Shown here: piece after piece, positions 8,529 to 16,969 of the stretch
How positions within the stretch are numbered: the stretch's first letter is position 1
Layout of the letters: each line of letters begins with the position of its first letter
Origin: Limosilactobacillus frumenti DSM 13145
Lineage (GTDB): Bacteria > Bacillota > Bacilli > Lactobacillales > Lactobacillaceae
Direction of reading: 5' to 3'
Length of the DNA: 64,000 nucleotides
Assembly: GCF_001436045.1 (NCBI RefSeq)
Contig: NZ_AZER01000024.1
Coordinates: forward strand, 1-64,000
Translations under genes and position numbers: made by a program
Notes under the pieces: model-generated
Told to the model about the DNA's origin: nothing
Databases searched by the model: none
Seen by the model: only the letters and a program-made list of their open reading frames with translations

Positions 8529-9164
8529 ATGGCTTACGATTTTAAGAAAGAACAAAAAGCACTTTATCGGCCGGGTAAGAGACCAGCTCGAATTGATGTT
8601 CCTCAAATGACTTATTTAGCCGTTCGTGGTAGTGGTGATCCGAACATGCCGGATAGTGAGTACCAGCATTCTATTCAGTTACTGTATTCATTGGCTTACA
8701 CCATTAAAATGAGCAAAATGGGCGATTACCAACCAGCTAATTACTTTGACTTTGTGGTTCCACCGTTGGAAGGATTCTGGTGGCAGCCTGGAGTAAAAGG
8801 GGTTGACTATCAACATAAGGAGAAATTCCACTTTATTTCTTGCATTCGGATGCCCGACTTTGTCACCCCAGATGTTTTTCAATGGGCGGTTCATGAAGCA
8901 ACCACTAAAAAACAACTCGATTTTTCACCGGTTGAATTATTACCAGTCAATGAAGGACAGTGTGTGCAGGTAATGCATTTTGGTCCATATGATGATGAAC
9001 CGGCAACAATTGCCAAGATGTACCAGTTTGTCGAGCAACAAAGTCTTCAATTAGACTATTCTGCAACGCGGCATCACCATGAGATCTATTTGTCCGATCC
9101 ACGACGTACGAAGCCAGCTAATCTGAAAACGGTTATTCGGATTCCTGTTAGGTCGGCGGATTGA
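8529..9164 (+). CDS. GyrI-like small-molecule-binding domain protein
   Basis: This 211-aa soluble protein belongs to the GyrI-like (SOUL/YdhN-type) group. MTYLAVRGSGDPN near its start and the C-terminal VMHFGPYDDEP and YLSDPRRT are typical of that family. Members bind hydrophobic or cationic small molecules, and some are hydrolases; no specific ligand can be read here. The ATG at 8529 is chosen because GGAGGAG at 8515-8521 fits it, while the ATG at 8514 lies on top of that site. It forms a small operon with the tRNA-editing gene before it and the 68-aa gene after it. Confidence 0.85.
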   Translation: MAYDFKKEQKALYRPGKRPARIDVPQMTYLAVRGSGDPNMPDSEYQHSIQLLYSLAYTIKMSKMGDYQPANYFDFVVPPLEGFWWQPGVKGVDYQHKEKFHFISCIRMPDFVTPDVFQWAVHEATTKKQLDFSPVELLPVNEGQCVQVMHFGPYDDEPATIAKMYQFVEQQSLQLDYSATRHHHEIYLSDPRRTKPANLKTVIRIPVRSAD

Positions 9165-9186
9165 TTGCCAGGAAAGGAGTTCATTC

Positions 9187-9393
9187 ATGAGTAAGTATAA
9201 TCACCTGTGGGAAGCTATTGCCCAATCGCACCAAGAACACTTGGTTATTCCTTTTGCCAAAGTTACCAAGTTGGCGGGCGTTCCCTTAGACCATTCATTT
9301 CTCAATTACAAGCATGAACTGCTTGATTATGGGTACCAAGTTGATAAGATTTCACTGAAAAAGCAGGAGATCCTGATAAGTAAATGCCAGTAA
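9187..9393 (+). CDS. Small conserved protein, possibly DUF7662-like
   Basis: This 68-aa soluble protein has a good ribosome site (AAAGGAG) and lies 22 bases after the GyrI-like gene in the same direction. It reads as a compact domain: KYNHLWEAI helix, VIPFAKVTKLAG, then LDHSFLNYKHELLDYGYQV. The pattern of a short helix, a beta-hairpin around a small LxG turn and an aromatic-rich end resembles DUF7662-like proteins, but I am not certain of this. It has no signal peptide or membrane segment. Function is unknown. Confidence 0.7.
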   Translation: MSKYNHLWEAIAQSHQEHLVIPFAKVTKLAGVPLDHSFLNYKHELLDYGYQVDKISLKKQEILISKCQ

Positions 9394-9412
9394 CATAATT
9401 TAGTAATGATGC

Positions 9413-9502
9413 TTAACAACTATTGAAAGCGTTGTATAATATTCGCATCATAGGTACTTGCAGGCGATTCCTAAAACAATATTTGCCGTTGACTGAAAGG
9501 AT
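9413..9502 (+). promoter_or_regulatory. Promoter plus structured leader, copy A (candidate riboswitch)
   Basis: TTAACA (9413-9418) and TATAAT (9435-9440) are 16 bases apart. TAGG begins 10 bases after the -10 box and starts a stem-loop at 9451-9473 with one T-T mismatch and an 11-base loop, CTTGCAGGCGA. Loop bases GGCGA (9463-9467) can pair with TTGCC (9483-9487), giving an H-type pseudoknot that ends 8 bases before the AAAGGAT ribosome site. A near-identical leader occurs at 13628-13678. Confidence 0.65.
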
Positions 9503-9506
9503 AATC

Positions 9507-10214
9507 ATGAAAATATGTTTTATTCAGCATGAACCTTATGTTGCTCCTGGTTACTTCCTGGAATGGGCCCAGATGCACCATTACCAAACAGAGATAATTG
9601 ATTGTCATCATCAGAAACCTACAGGAAACTTGGCGCAGACAGCAGATATGCTAGTAGTTTTAGGCGGACCACAAAATCCCCATACAACTATTGACCAGTG
9701 TTTCAGCTGAACGCGCGACTATTCGGGCGTTTATTAACCAGCAGCGCATGGTTGTGGGTGTTTGACTTGGTGCCCAGCTCATTGGTGAAGCTTTGGGAAT
9801 TCCTTATGAACATAGTCCGCATAAAGAAGAAGGGGCGGTCCCCGTTTACTTAAATGCGGCTGGTAAATAAGACCCAATACTGCAAGGGTTCCAAGACGGA
9901 GCGCTTTTAGGAGAATGGCATAATGATATGCCAGGAGCTAATGATCATACCCCGGTTCTGGCAACAAGTGCCGGGTGTCCGCGGCAAATTGTTCGGTATG
10001 GTCAGCTAACTTATGGATTACAGTGTCACATGGAGATGTCCCCATCTGCATATCAACAATTAATCCAGCAGATGGGTGCTGATGTGCAGCATCATAACAG
10101 TACCAGTATGTGCAATCTGCTGACGAGATTGCTAATATTGATTGTGAGCCAATGCATCGAAATTGGACTAGCTTTTTGGACCGCCTGGTTGTCCGTTATC
10201 AACAGATGAAATAA
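9507..10214 (+). pseudogene. Class I glutamine amidotransferase, decayed
   Basis: The reading frame starts well (MKICFIQHEPYVAPG ... LVVLGGPQNP) but is shifted near 9700. In the new frame the catalytic Cys codon of the GVCLGAQ motif is TGA (9763-9765), and a TAA follows at 9868-9870. A third frame change near 10100 is needed to recover the natural C-terminus (EIANIDCEPMHRNW) ending at 10214. The pieces align in order with the intact paralogue at 13684. No activity is expected. A selenocysteine reading of the TGA is ruled out by the other lesions. Confidence 0.88.
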
Positions 10215-10220
10215 ACTAGT

Positions 10221-10262
10221 ACGACCATTGTTCGTCATTTGGATGACCAATGGTCGTTTTTT
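10221..10262 (+). terminator. Rho-independent terminator
   Basis: ACGACCATTG pairs with CAATGGTCGT around an inner GTCAT/ATGAC stem and is followed by six T residues. It closes the decayed amidotransferase unit before the P-type ATPase gene. Confidence 0.85.
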
Positions 10263-10332
10263 ATTAATCAGTATGACATTGGATGGAGAATGATAAAATG
10301 AACTTAAAGCATTAATTACGGGAGCGTAAATT

Positions 10333-12696
10333 ATGGATGGCTTAAGTACTCAAGAAGTTCAACAGCGGATTAATGATGGCCAGGTCAATCATCACCAGAC
10401 AAGCGGAGAGAAATCATTCCGCCAAATTGTTCATGACAATGTGATGACCTACTTTAACTTAATTTTCCTGATTGTGACGGTGCTGATTTTAATTGGTCAC
10501 CATTATACGATTAGCGATTTTCTTTATTTGCCAGTGGTGATTGCGAACGCGGTAATTGGGATCTTTCAAGAGTGGCGTTCTCAGAAGACCCTGCGCAAAC
10601 TAACGATTGTCAACGTGCTGCAAGTAACGGTGCGGCGTGATGGCCAAGATCATCATATTAAGGTGGACCAATTAGTCCGAGATGATTTACTTTATTTGCA
10701 TGCTGGCGATCAGATTTCCGTTGATGGCCAATTGGTTGATGGTCACCTAACCACTGATGAGTCAATTCTGACCGGTGAAGCGGATGAAATTAGTAAAGGA
10801 CAAGGTGATACTCTTTATTCGGGTTCATACGTTATCGCTGGGGATGGAATGCTCCGGGTTACCAAAGTTGGTGACGAAACGTATGCTGCCCAGTTGATTG
10901 CTAAGGCTAAACAAACTGACCGTAATGACCAGGGAGAAATGGTTCGTGCGATTGACCGGATCGTTAATTGGATTGGCATCTTGATTATTCCTTTAGGGAT
11001 GGCAATGGTGTATCAATCAATGGTCACTAATCATCATTCGTTCTCGGTGGCTATCAGCGAAATGGTCGCGGCAGTTATTGGGATGATTCCCGAGGGCTTA
11101 TACCTGCTGGTCACGGTTGCCTTAGCGACATCCGCTGTTCGCTTAGCCCACCATCGGGTCATGATTCATGATATGCATAGTATTGAGCAACTATCCCGTG
11201 TAGATACGTTGTGCATTGATAAAACCGGTACGATTACGGAACCAGACATGCAGGTCACCCAAGTGCTGCCCATGCACGCCATCCAAGAGACAGCCCTCAA
11301 AGAACTCATTGGGCAACAAGTTCACCAATTAGCGGCAGATAATGCGACCATGGCTGCTCTACAAAAGTATTTCCCGCAACCATCTACTATTCAACCGGCA
11401 GCGCGGATCATTCCATTTGAATCAGCAAATAAATATAGTGCGCTGGTTTATGACCATGCGGTTTATGCGATTGGTGCGCCGGAGAACCTGCTGAAAGATT
11501 CATTTGACCGATATGCTAAACAAATTCAACAAATTGCTGCCGGTGGGCAACGGGTATTAGCATTTGGTAAAACCGACCAGGCTATTGGAAGCAAGCTCCC
11601 TAAACCGATTGAGTTATTAGCATTAATTATTTTACAAAATCCGGTCCGAGCAAATGCCCCGGCAACTTTCGACTACTTTGCGCACCAAGATGTGGCGATT
11701 AAAGTGATTTCTGGTGATAACCCCGTTACCGTTAGTGCGGTTGCTAAGCAGGCTGATATCCAAGGCGCTGCTGATTACGTTGATGCCCGGCAATTAAAGA
11801 CTGACCGGCAAATACAAGATGCTGCCCAGAAATACACGATTTTTGGTCGGGTCACCCCAGCTAAGAAGCAGCAACTGGTCCAGGCTTTACAGGCGCAACA
11901 GCACACTGTAGCGATGACTGGGGATGGGGTTAACGATATTTTGGCTTTGAAGACCGCTGATTGTTCAATTGCGATGGCGACCGGCGCTTCCGCCGCCATG
12001 AATGCCGCATCAATTGTGCTATTGGATTCCGACTTTTCAATGATGCCTCGGATTGTTGATGAGGGTCGGCAGACGGTCAATAATATTCAGCGTTCCGCCA
12101 GCCTCTTTTTGATTAAGAATATTTTCTCGTTCTTAATGGCCCTGATTACCATTTTTACTGCCATGTCCTATCCATTAAAGAGTGCCCAGATTTCGTTGAT
12201 CTCCGCCTTTATGATTGGTATTCCTGGTTATCTGTTGACCTTTGAACCTGACCATACCCGGATCCATGATCACTTTACCCGGACCGTTATGTTGAATGCT
12301 TTGCCAGCTGCGTTAGTTGATGTTTTTGCAATTGGCCTCCTGATGACAGTGGGACAAGTGTTTGACATTGGCGATAGTGATATTTCGACGGTCTCCGCCT
12401 TGATTATGGCCTTTGTCGGTATCGCAATGTTAATTTACCTTTCCCAGCCGCTTACTTGGCTGCGGGGAATTATTATTGCGGTCTCTGCGGTTGGCTTCAT
12501 CGTCGCTGTTACCATGATGGGCGACTTGTTTCGCTTTGCCCGGCCATCACTCTTAGTCCTGGCCTTAGGGATTGTTTTCCTGCTGGCGGCTGAAGCAGTG
12601 CTAATTAACTTCCGCTGGTTGTTTAACTGGTTCAATGGTTTATTTAGTCGTGGTCATGCTCGTTATCAAGCTGGTAAGCATGCTCGTCACCGTTAA
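10333..12696 (+). CDS. P-type cation ATPase, CtpE-like (probable Ca2+ transporter)
   Basis: This 787-aa membrane pump has the full P-type set: the actuator TGEA (about 147-150), the phosphorylation motif DKTGTIT with Asp near 296, a nucleotide-binding domain and the hinge TGDGVND. There are four hydrophobic segments before the P domain and about six after it. The transmembrane-4 motif reads IPEGLYLL rather than the PEALP of Ca/Mg pumps or the CPC of heavy-metal pumps. That PEGL form is typical of the CtpE branch, for which Ca2+ uptake has been proposed. There is no N-terminal metal-binding domain. The ion is inferred from the motif only. Confidence 0.9.
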   Translation: MDGLSTQEVQQRINDGQVNHHQTSGEKSFRQIVHDNVMTYFNLIFLIVTVLILIGHHYTISDFLYLPVVIANAVIGIFQEWRSQKTLRKLTIVNVLQVTVRRDGQDHHIKVDQLVRDDLLYLHAGDQISVDGQLVDGHLTTDESILTGEADEISKGQGDTLYSGSYVIAGDGMLRVTKVGDETYAAQLIAKAKQTDRNDQGEMVRAIDRIVNWIGILIIPLGMAMVYQSMVTNHHSFSVAISEMVAAVIGMIPEGLYLLVTVALATSAVRLAHHRVMIHDMHSIEQLSRVDTLCIDKTGTITEPDMQVTQVLPMHAIQETALKELIGQQVHQLAADNATMAALQKYFPQPSTIQPAARIIPFESANKYSALVYDHAVYAIGAPENLLKDSFDRYAKQIQQIAAGGQRVLAFGKTDQAIGSKLPKPIELLALIILQNPVRANAPATFDYFAHQDVAIKVISGDNPVTVSAVAKQADIQGAADYVDARQLKTDRQIQDAAQKYTIFGRVTPAKKQQLVQALQAQQHTVAMTGDGVNDILALKTADCSIAMATGASAAMNAASIVLLDSDFSMMPRIVDEGRQTVNNIQRSASLFLIKNIFSFLMALITIFTAMSYPLKSAQISLISAFMIGIPGYLLTFEPDHTRIHDHFTRTVMLNALPAALVDVFAIGLLMTVGQVFDIGDSDISTVSALIMAFVGIAMLIYLSQPLTWLRGIIIAVSAVGFIVAVTMMGDLFRFARPSLLVLALGIVFLLAAEAVLINFRWLFNWFNGLFSRGHARYQAGKHARHR

Positions 12697-12722
12697 TTTA
12701 AAATGAATGAAGAAGCTGGAAA

Positions 12723-12818
12723 TTAACCTTTTCAAGAGCCTGGTGGACTAACCTAGAACAATAAATGGTGATAGAATTACCAGAATTGTTTGTAGTTAGC
12801 CTCGAAGGCTCTGGTTAA
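12723..12818. repeat. Long imperfect intergenic hairpin
   Basis: Nested inverted segments occur in order: TTAACC/GGTTAA, AGAGCC/GGCTCT, CTAAC/GTTAG, AACAAT/ATTGTT and TGGT/ACCA. They form a rod of about 96 bases after the ATPase gene. There is no T tract, so it is not a simple terminator. Confidence 0.6.
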
Positions 12819-12863
12819 TTCCCGCGATTAGACTTGGTAAGTTCGATACTATTAGTAACATTG

Positions 12864-12906
12864 AAGAGGATGAGAAAAAGCAGGAATGTTTTTTTCATCC
12901 TCTTTT
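12864..12906. terminator. Bidirectional terminator
   Basis: AAGAGGATGA (12864-12873) pairs with TCATCCTCTT (12895-12904), with flanking A/T bases. It sits between the ATPase gene and the convergent glycosylase gene. Confidence 0.75.
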
Positions 12907-12914
12907 AATTTTCA

Positions 12915-13559
12915 TTAAAGTTGAACGGTATCACCGGCTAAGAAGCTTTCGGCAAAGTGCTCGTTGTTACGCCGCAGGTATTTTTTACTAAATTCAAGAA
13001 TCAACCCATGAAATTGCTGGGCTTCTTTAGCGGTAAAGTGGTGATCGAGGTGGCACACCCGTGCTAAATCTTGATAGCGGTGGAGGTCAGGAACGCCTAA
13101 GTGACTGAATAACCGCCGCGCATAGTTATCAGCAATCATTCGTGGCATATCAAAAACAAATGTTAAGAGAACATCAGCGGTTTCATTACCAATTCCGCGT
13201 AGAGCCAGCAGCTCAGTTCGGAGGTCATCCCCATAGTGGGCGGCCACTTGATCATAGTTAAATTCAAAGGGTGCCAGCCACTGGAGAATTGTTTGAATAG
13301 CTTTTGACTTATTACGATAGAAGCCTGCCGGCCGGATCAGTTCCTGAAGTTGCTGGTTATCGATTGCCATTAATTTTTGCGGGTCAAAATGCGTTAAGGG
13401 ACGCAGATTGTCGAGGGCGTAGTCGACATTTGTCCAGTTAGTATTCTGAACTAGAATAGCGCCAATCAATATTTCGGTTTTGTTTTCACCAGGCCAATTC
13501 CCAACGGCCCCCATGTGGTTGAACATTTTCTGATAAAGTTCCCATACTGATAATTTCAT
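12915..13559 (-). CDS. Endonuclease III-like HhH-GPD DNA glycosylase
   Basis: This 214-aa base-excision repair protein of the HhH-GPD superfamily shows the helix-hairpin-helix LLALRGIGNETAD followed by the catalytic-Asp region PRMIADNYARRL. No C-terminal four-Cys iron-sulphur loop is present, unlike classical Nth. It therefore belongs to the cluster-free EndoIII-related group whose lesion preference varies. The ATG at 13559 is chosen because AGGAGAT lies six bases upstream. It is transcribed divergently from the structured leader of the amidotransferase gene, with only about 50 bases between. Confidence 0.85.
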   Translation of the reverse strand: MKLSVWELYQKMFNHMGAVGNWPGENKTEILIGAILVQNTNWTNVDYALDNLRPLTHFDPQKLMAIDNQQLQELIRPAGFYRNKSKAIQTILQWLAPFEFNYDQVAAHYGDDLRTELLALRGIGNETADVLLTFVFDMPRMIADNYARRLFSHLGVPDLHRYQDLARVCHLDHHFTAKEAQQFHGLILEFSKKYLRRNNEHFAESFLAGDTVQL

Positions 13560-13611
13560 CGCTAATCTCCTCATTCCAAGCTAATTTCAATATTAATGGA
13601 TTAATCTGTGG

Positions 13612-13678
13612 TAAAATAATGCCATCTTAGGTACTTGCAGGCGATACCTAGCACAACATTGCCGTAGATAGAAAGGAT
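13612..13678 (+). promoter_or_regulatory. Structured leader, copy B (candidate riboswitch)
   Basis: A -10-like TAAAAT (13612-13617) lies exactly 10 bases before TAGG, as in copy A. The stem TAGGTA (13628-13633) / TACCTA (13645-13650) is perfect and closes the loop CTTGCAGGCGA. Loop GGCGA (13640-13644) can pair with TTGCC (13659-13663). The AAAGGAT ribosome site starts 8 bases after the pseudoknot, again as in copy A. Stem, loop and tail are conserved between copies, while the downstream genes have diverged widely. Confidence 0.65.
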
Positions 13679-13683
13679 ATCTA

Positions 13684-14355
13684 ATGAGAATCAATGTTTT
13701 GCAACACACGCCAAACGAAGGCCCCGGCGCAATTCAGAGTTGGTCACACGATCGTCACCATGAAATGTATATTTACCATCCTTATCAATTTGGTAATTTG
13801 CCAACCGCTGACGAGACAGATATGCTGATTATCCTGGGTGGACCAATGAGTCCTAACGATGACCTGCCGTGGATTAAACAAGAACGGGTCCTCATCCAGC
13901 AATTATTGGACCACCATAAGCCAATCTTTGGCGCTTGCTTTGGCGGTCAGCAGATTGCCAAGACTCTGGGCTACCAGATCGGTAAGGCCCCTCACAAGGA
14001 AGTCGGTTGGGCACCAGTTTATCGTCAAACTGATGCGATCCCGGGAATTCCGGAACAAGTAATCGCTCTGCATTGGCACGAAGAGATGTTTGCCATTCCA
14101 GATCAGGCCCAACTACTCTTTTCCAGTGACTTAGTGAAGAACCAAGGCTTCCTGCTGGGTGATAATGTGATTGGCTTACAATTTCACTTTGAGCCCTTAG
14201 CGGACAATGTTCGTGAGATGGCAGTCAATGACAATACTTATCCGCTCGACCATAATGACCTTCACCAAACTCCGGCAGAGATTATTGCGCATGGCGTTCC
14301 GGCTGAAAACAAGCAGGTAATGTACACACTGCTTGATTACATTGCTAATCATTAA
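13684..14355 (+). CDS. Class I glutamine amidotransferase domain protein
   Basis: This 223-aa free-standing GATase-1 protein has the nucleophile Cys in GACFGGQQ, the His-Glu pair in LQFHFEP and the oxyanion LGGPMSP segment. The triad is therefore complete. Such stand-alone proteins (GMP-synthase-like amidotransferases) release ammonia from glutamine or hydrolyse gamma-glutamyl compounds; the acceptor is unknown. It is monocistronic, ends at a terminator, and is preceded by the pseudoknot leader shared with the decayed copy at 9507. That leader suggests translational control by a small ligand. Confidence 0.88.
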   Translation: MRINVLQHTPNEGPGAIQSWSHDRHHEMYIYHPYQFGNLPTADETDMLIILGGPMSPNDDLPWIKQERVLIQQLLDHHKPIFGACFGGQQIAKTLGYQIGKAPHKEVGWAPVYRQTDAIPGIPEQVIALHWHEEMFAIPDQAQLLFSSDLVKNQGFLLGDNVIGLQFHFEPLADNVREMAVNDNTYPLDHNDLHQTPAEIIAHGVPAENKQVMYTLLDYIANH

Positions 14356-14364
14356 GACGACCAA

Positions 14365-14397
14365 GGCGACAAGTGTAATAGCTTGTCGCCATTTTAT
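14365..14397. terminator. Rho-independent terminator
   Basis: GGCGACAAG pairs with CTTGTCGCC around an 8-base loop and is followed by ATTTTATTT. It lies between convergent genes. Confidence 0.8.
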
Positions 14398-14401
14398 TTA
14401 A

Positions 14402-14908
14402 TTAATTTTTAAGCACCTGTCGATATTTGGCGGCTGCTTTGGCTAAGTCGGCATCACTAATGTTAAAAGTATCAAAGATAACGAATGGCTTCAGTACTTT
14501 CATTCCGGTATATTTTCCAGTCTGCATTAAAGGAGACAAGTACTCATCAATGGTGTGGCTTTGACGGCGCCCAGGTTGATAATCGGCTTCTTGACCACCA
14601 ACAGTGACTGCTAGTTGTAATTCCTTACCGTGCAAGGCATCACCGTGGGGACCATACGCCCAGCCATATGCGAGTACTTGGTCTTCCCACTTTTTCAAGA
14701 GGGATGGACAGCTGTACCAGTATAAGGGGAACTGCCACACAACCCGGTCAGTATTTTTTAAGACGGCTTGTTCAGCTGAAACATCAATATCACCATGTGG
14801 ATACAGGGCATATTCATCCCGCACGTCTACTCCGGGATGATCAATTAAAGCTTGATTAATCCGCGATTGCTGCATATCGGGATGGAATAAAAAGATTGTT
14901 GTTTTCAT
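14402..14908 (-). CDS. NAD(P)H-dependent quinone-type oxidoreductase (flavodoxin-like fold)
   Basis: This 168-aa FMN enzyme belongs to the KefF/YwrO/MdaB group. FLFHPDMQQSRINQAL starts the flavin site, WQFPLYWYSCPSLLKKW is the hallmark central segment, and TVGGQEADY is the second flavin loop. Such proteins reduce quinones or other small electrophiles with NAD(P)H. AGGAGG lies before the ATG. It is a single gene, convergent with the amidotransferase and divergent from the UDG-like gene. Confidence 0.88.
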   Translation of the reverse strand: MKTTIFLFHPDMQQSRINQALIDHPGVDVRDEYALYPHGDIDVSAEQAVLKNTDRVVWQFPLYWYSCPSLLKKWEDQVLAYGWAYGPHGDALHGKELQLAVTVGGQEADYQPGRRQSHTIDEYLSPLMQTGKYTGMKVLKPFVIFDTFNISDADLAKAAAKYRQVLKN

Positions 14909-14985
14909 TGGTCATTCCTCCTAACATCTTTATTATAAAATAAAAGTCAATCACGCTAAATCAATTCGATGGGGAGGTAAGCCTA

Positions 14986-15567
14986 ATGACATTTCTCAAA
15001 ATCCGTCAGGCCATCATTGATGATCCTGCAAATCAGCAATTTACCCGAGAAGGGATTAATCCTTTATATTCAGCAATGGCTACTGCGCGGATCAACCTCA
15101 TTGCTCAGGCGCCTAGTCGGCAAGCCCAAGCACAACAAATGGTTTGGGATGATCGTAGTGGCGACCGTCTTCGTAATTGGTTAGGCCTTACGAGGGATGA
15201 GTTCTATCATTCTGGCAAGGTGGCTATCATGCCTATGGATTTTTATTTCCCGGGAAAAGGTCGTCATGGTGATTTACCACCACGACCAGAATTTGCCCCT
15301 AAATGGCATCCTCAACTACTGAAACTCATGCCCCATTTGCAATTAACAGTTCTAATTGGGACATATGCTAGTCATGCTTACCTGCATTTGCCACGCTCGG
15401 TGAAAGAAACGACAATTGTTAAGAATTATCGACGGTATTTACCCCAATATTTTCCAATTATCCATCCTTCGGCACGAAATCAAATATGGTTAAAAAGGAA
15501 TCCGTGGTTTGCACAACAGGTATTGCCTGACCTGCGGCAGCGGGTTCGCCAAATAATAGATGAATAA
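14986..15567 (+). CDS. Uracil-DNA glycosylase superfamily protein
   Basis: This 193-aa protein is of the UDG-like family. NLIAQAPSRQAQ corresponds to the water-activating GQAPG-type motif. Further on it has VLIGTYASHAYL, then IIHPSARNQIWLKRNPWF, which matches the HPSPRN..W...NPWF signature of this branch. There are no Cys ligands for an iron-sulphur cluster. The motif has QAPS in place of QAPG, so activity on uracil is probable rather than certain. GGGAGGT precedes the ATG. Confidence 0.82.
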   Translation: MTFLKIRQAIIDDPANQQFTREGINPLYSAMATARINLIAQAPSRQAQAQQMVWDDRSGDRLRNWLGLTRDEFYHSGKVAIMPMDFYFPGKGRHGDLPPRPEFAPKWHPQLLKLMPHLQLTVLIGTYASHAYLHLPRSVKETTIVKNYRRYLPQYFPIIHPSARNQIWLKRNPWFAQQVLPDLRQRVRQIIDE

Positions 15568-15643
15568 TTCATGAGCAAATTACTTTTATTCTTACTAAAA
15601 GTGAGTAAACTGAAAGTATCAAATCGTTAAGGGGGAATTGAGG

Positions 15644-16039
15644 ATGAAGACATTAACTGTAACGGATGCTGCATTAAACCGAATTAAGAAGTATCTGAGC
15701 CCTGATAAGCAAATTGTGCTGGACTTTGATGATGGCGTGGGGCCATTTTCAGCTATTGGCAATTGCAATTTGGAGGCTAATTATCGTTTAATCTTTGTGA
15801 ATAAAGATGTTGACTTGCCAGACTTTGATGAGAAAGTTAGTTCTAACATTGGTGATATCTATATTAAGAGTGAACTGTATGCCAATATTCAATTTGAAGA
15901 TCAGATGGAAATCCGCTTTGACCCTCGACACTTCACTATGCCATTAGTTAGTCCGACTAAGACACTGACTGATAATATTGAAGTAGTGGATATTAGCGAA
16001 CCAGTAAAAACTGAATACAGTGGAACACATGATTGCTAA
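15644..16039 (+). CDS. HesB/IscA-like iron-sulphur biosynthesis family protein without cysteine ligands
   Basis: This 131-aa protein is a small HesB-like-fold protein of the type often annotated in lactobacilli as iron-sulphur cluster biosynthesis protein (YqkB-like). It opens with LTVTDAALNRIKKYL, a recognisable HesB beta-helix start. The three cysteines that hold the cluster in IscA are not in their usual places: only NCN and a C-terminal HDC are present. A true scaffold role is therefore doubtful. AAGGGGG at 15629-15635 supports the ATG at 15644 rather than the TTG at 15638. Confidence 0.72.
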   Translation: MKTLTVTDAALNRIKKYLSPDKQIVLDFDDGVGPFSAIGNCNLEANYRLIFVNKDVDLPDFDEKVSSNIGDIYIKSELYANIQFEDQMEIRFDPRHFTMPLVSPTKTLTDNIEVVDISEPVKTEYSGTHDC

Positions 16040-16044
16040 TCACT

Positions 16045-16077
16045 AAATGGCTGGGGTATCTCAGCCATTTTTATTTT
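16045..16077 (+). terminator. Rho-independent terminator
   Basis: AAATGGCTG pairs with CAGCCATTT and is followed by TTTATTTT. Confidence 0.85.
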
Positions 16078-16138
16078 AGAATTGCAATATACCTGATCAT
16101 TGCTGTAAGATCAACCATAATATAGGAAGGACAATTAC

Positions 16139-16942
16139 ATGGATAATCATTTTTTAACTCACTTACAGCACGAAAAGGACCTTTCAACTACTGCTGTGCA
16201 GACTTTACAACGAGACTTAACTAACTTTGGTGATCGGCAGTCAGAAATTATTCCACTATTAAAACGATTCAGCCAGTTGCCTGGTAACGATGTTCAGTAT
16301 AGTGTTCACCATACGCCAACCAAACCATCGCCACTTGCCGGAAAGCACATTGCCTTTCTCGGCAGTTCGGTTACTGCTGGCTTTGGGGGCTTAGGGGAAT
16401 CGTTTGTCGATTATTTAGCTAAGCAGGATAGCATTATTCCCTTTAAGGAGACCTTATCTGGCACTACGTTAGTCGACCGTGGGGTGTTTACCCCGCATGA
16501 TTCATATGTATCGCGTTTGCAAAATATTCCGGCAAATGCTCCATTAGATGCCTTCGTCTTACAACTATCAACAAATGATGCGAAAGGCACTGCTGGACCA
16601 TTAGGCACCATTAGCATTAGTCATCATTATGATCCTTATACGATTACAGGAGCTATTGAAACAATTTTAGCGACGGTCCGGCAACGTTGGGACGTTCCTA
16701 TTTTGGTATATACAAACCCGCGTTACCATAATGAATTATATCGGCAAATGGTTGAACGGCTTTTAACTCTTCAAGACAAATGGTCATTCGCAACGGTGGA
16801 CTTATATCACTCGCCGTCATTTGACTTGACGGCTGATCAATTTGCTTTATACATGGCCGATTTTATTCATCCGACACGGGCTGGCTACCAACAAAAATGG
16901 TTACCAGTGTTTGAAAAAGCATTAGAGACGGCTTGTTGCTAG
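16139..16942 (+). CDS. SGNH/GDSL-type hydrolase
   Basis: This 267-aa protein has an N-terminal helical part (about residues 1-60) and an SGNH esterase domain. IAFLGSSVTAGFGG carries the nucleophile Ser, QLSTNDAKG the Asn block, and DFIHPTRAGYQ the Asp-His pair. There is no signal peptide, so it is cytoplasmic. Such enzymes deacylate sugars or lipids; no substrate can be named. It starts an operon-like run with the ElaA, TauE and 18148 genes, all with short gaps. Confidence 0.85.
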   Translation: MDNHFLTHLQHEKDLSTTAVQTLQRDLTNFGDRQSEIIPLLKRFSQLPGNDVQYSVHHTPTKPSPLAGKHIAFLGSSVTAGFGGLGESFVDYLAKQDSIIPFKETLSGTTLVDRGVFTPHDSYVSRLQNIPANAPLDAFVLQLSTNDAKGTAGPLGTISISHHYDPYTITGAIETILATVRQRWDVPILVYTNPRYHNELYRQMVERLLTLQDKWSFATVDLYHSPSFDLTADQFALYMADFIHPTRAGYQQKWLPVFEKALETACC

Positions 16943-16969
16943 GATATTCATAAAAAGAGGTAGATTGCG

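Noticed and set aside
9763-9765. TGA at the catalytic Cys codon as a possible selenocysteine
   Set aside because: The same gene has two frame changes and an additional TAA, no SECIS-like structure was seen, and lactobacilli are not known for selenoproteins. It is a pseudogene lesion.
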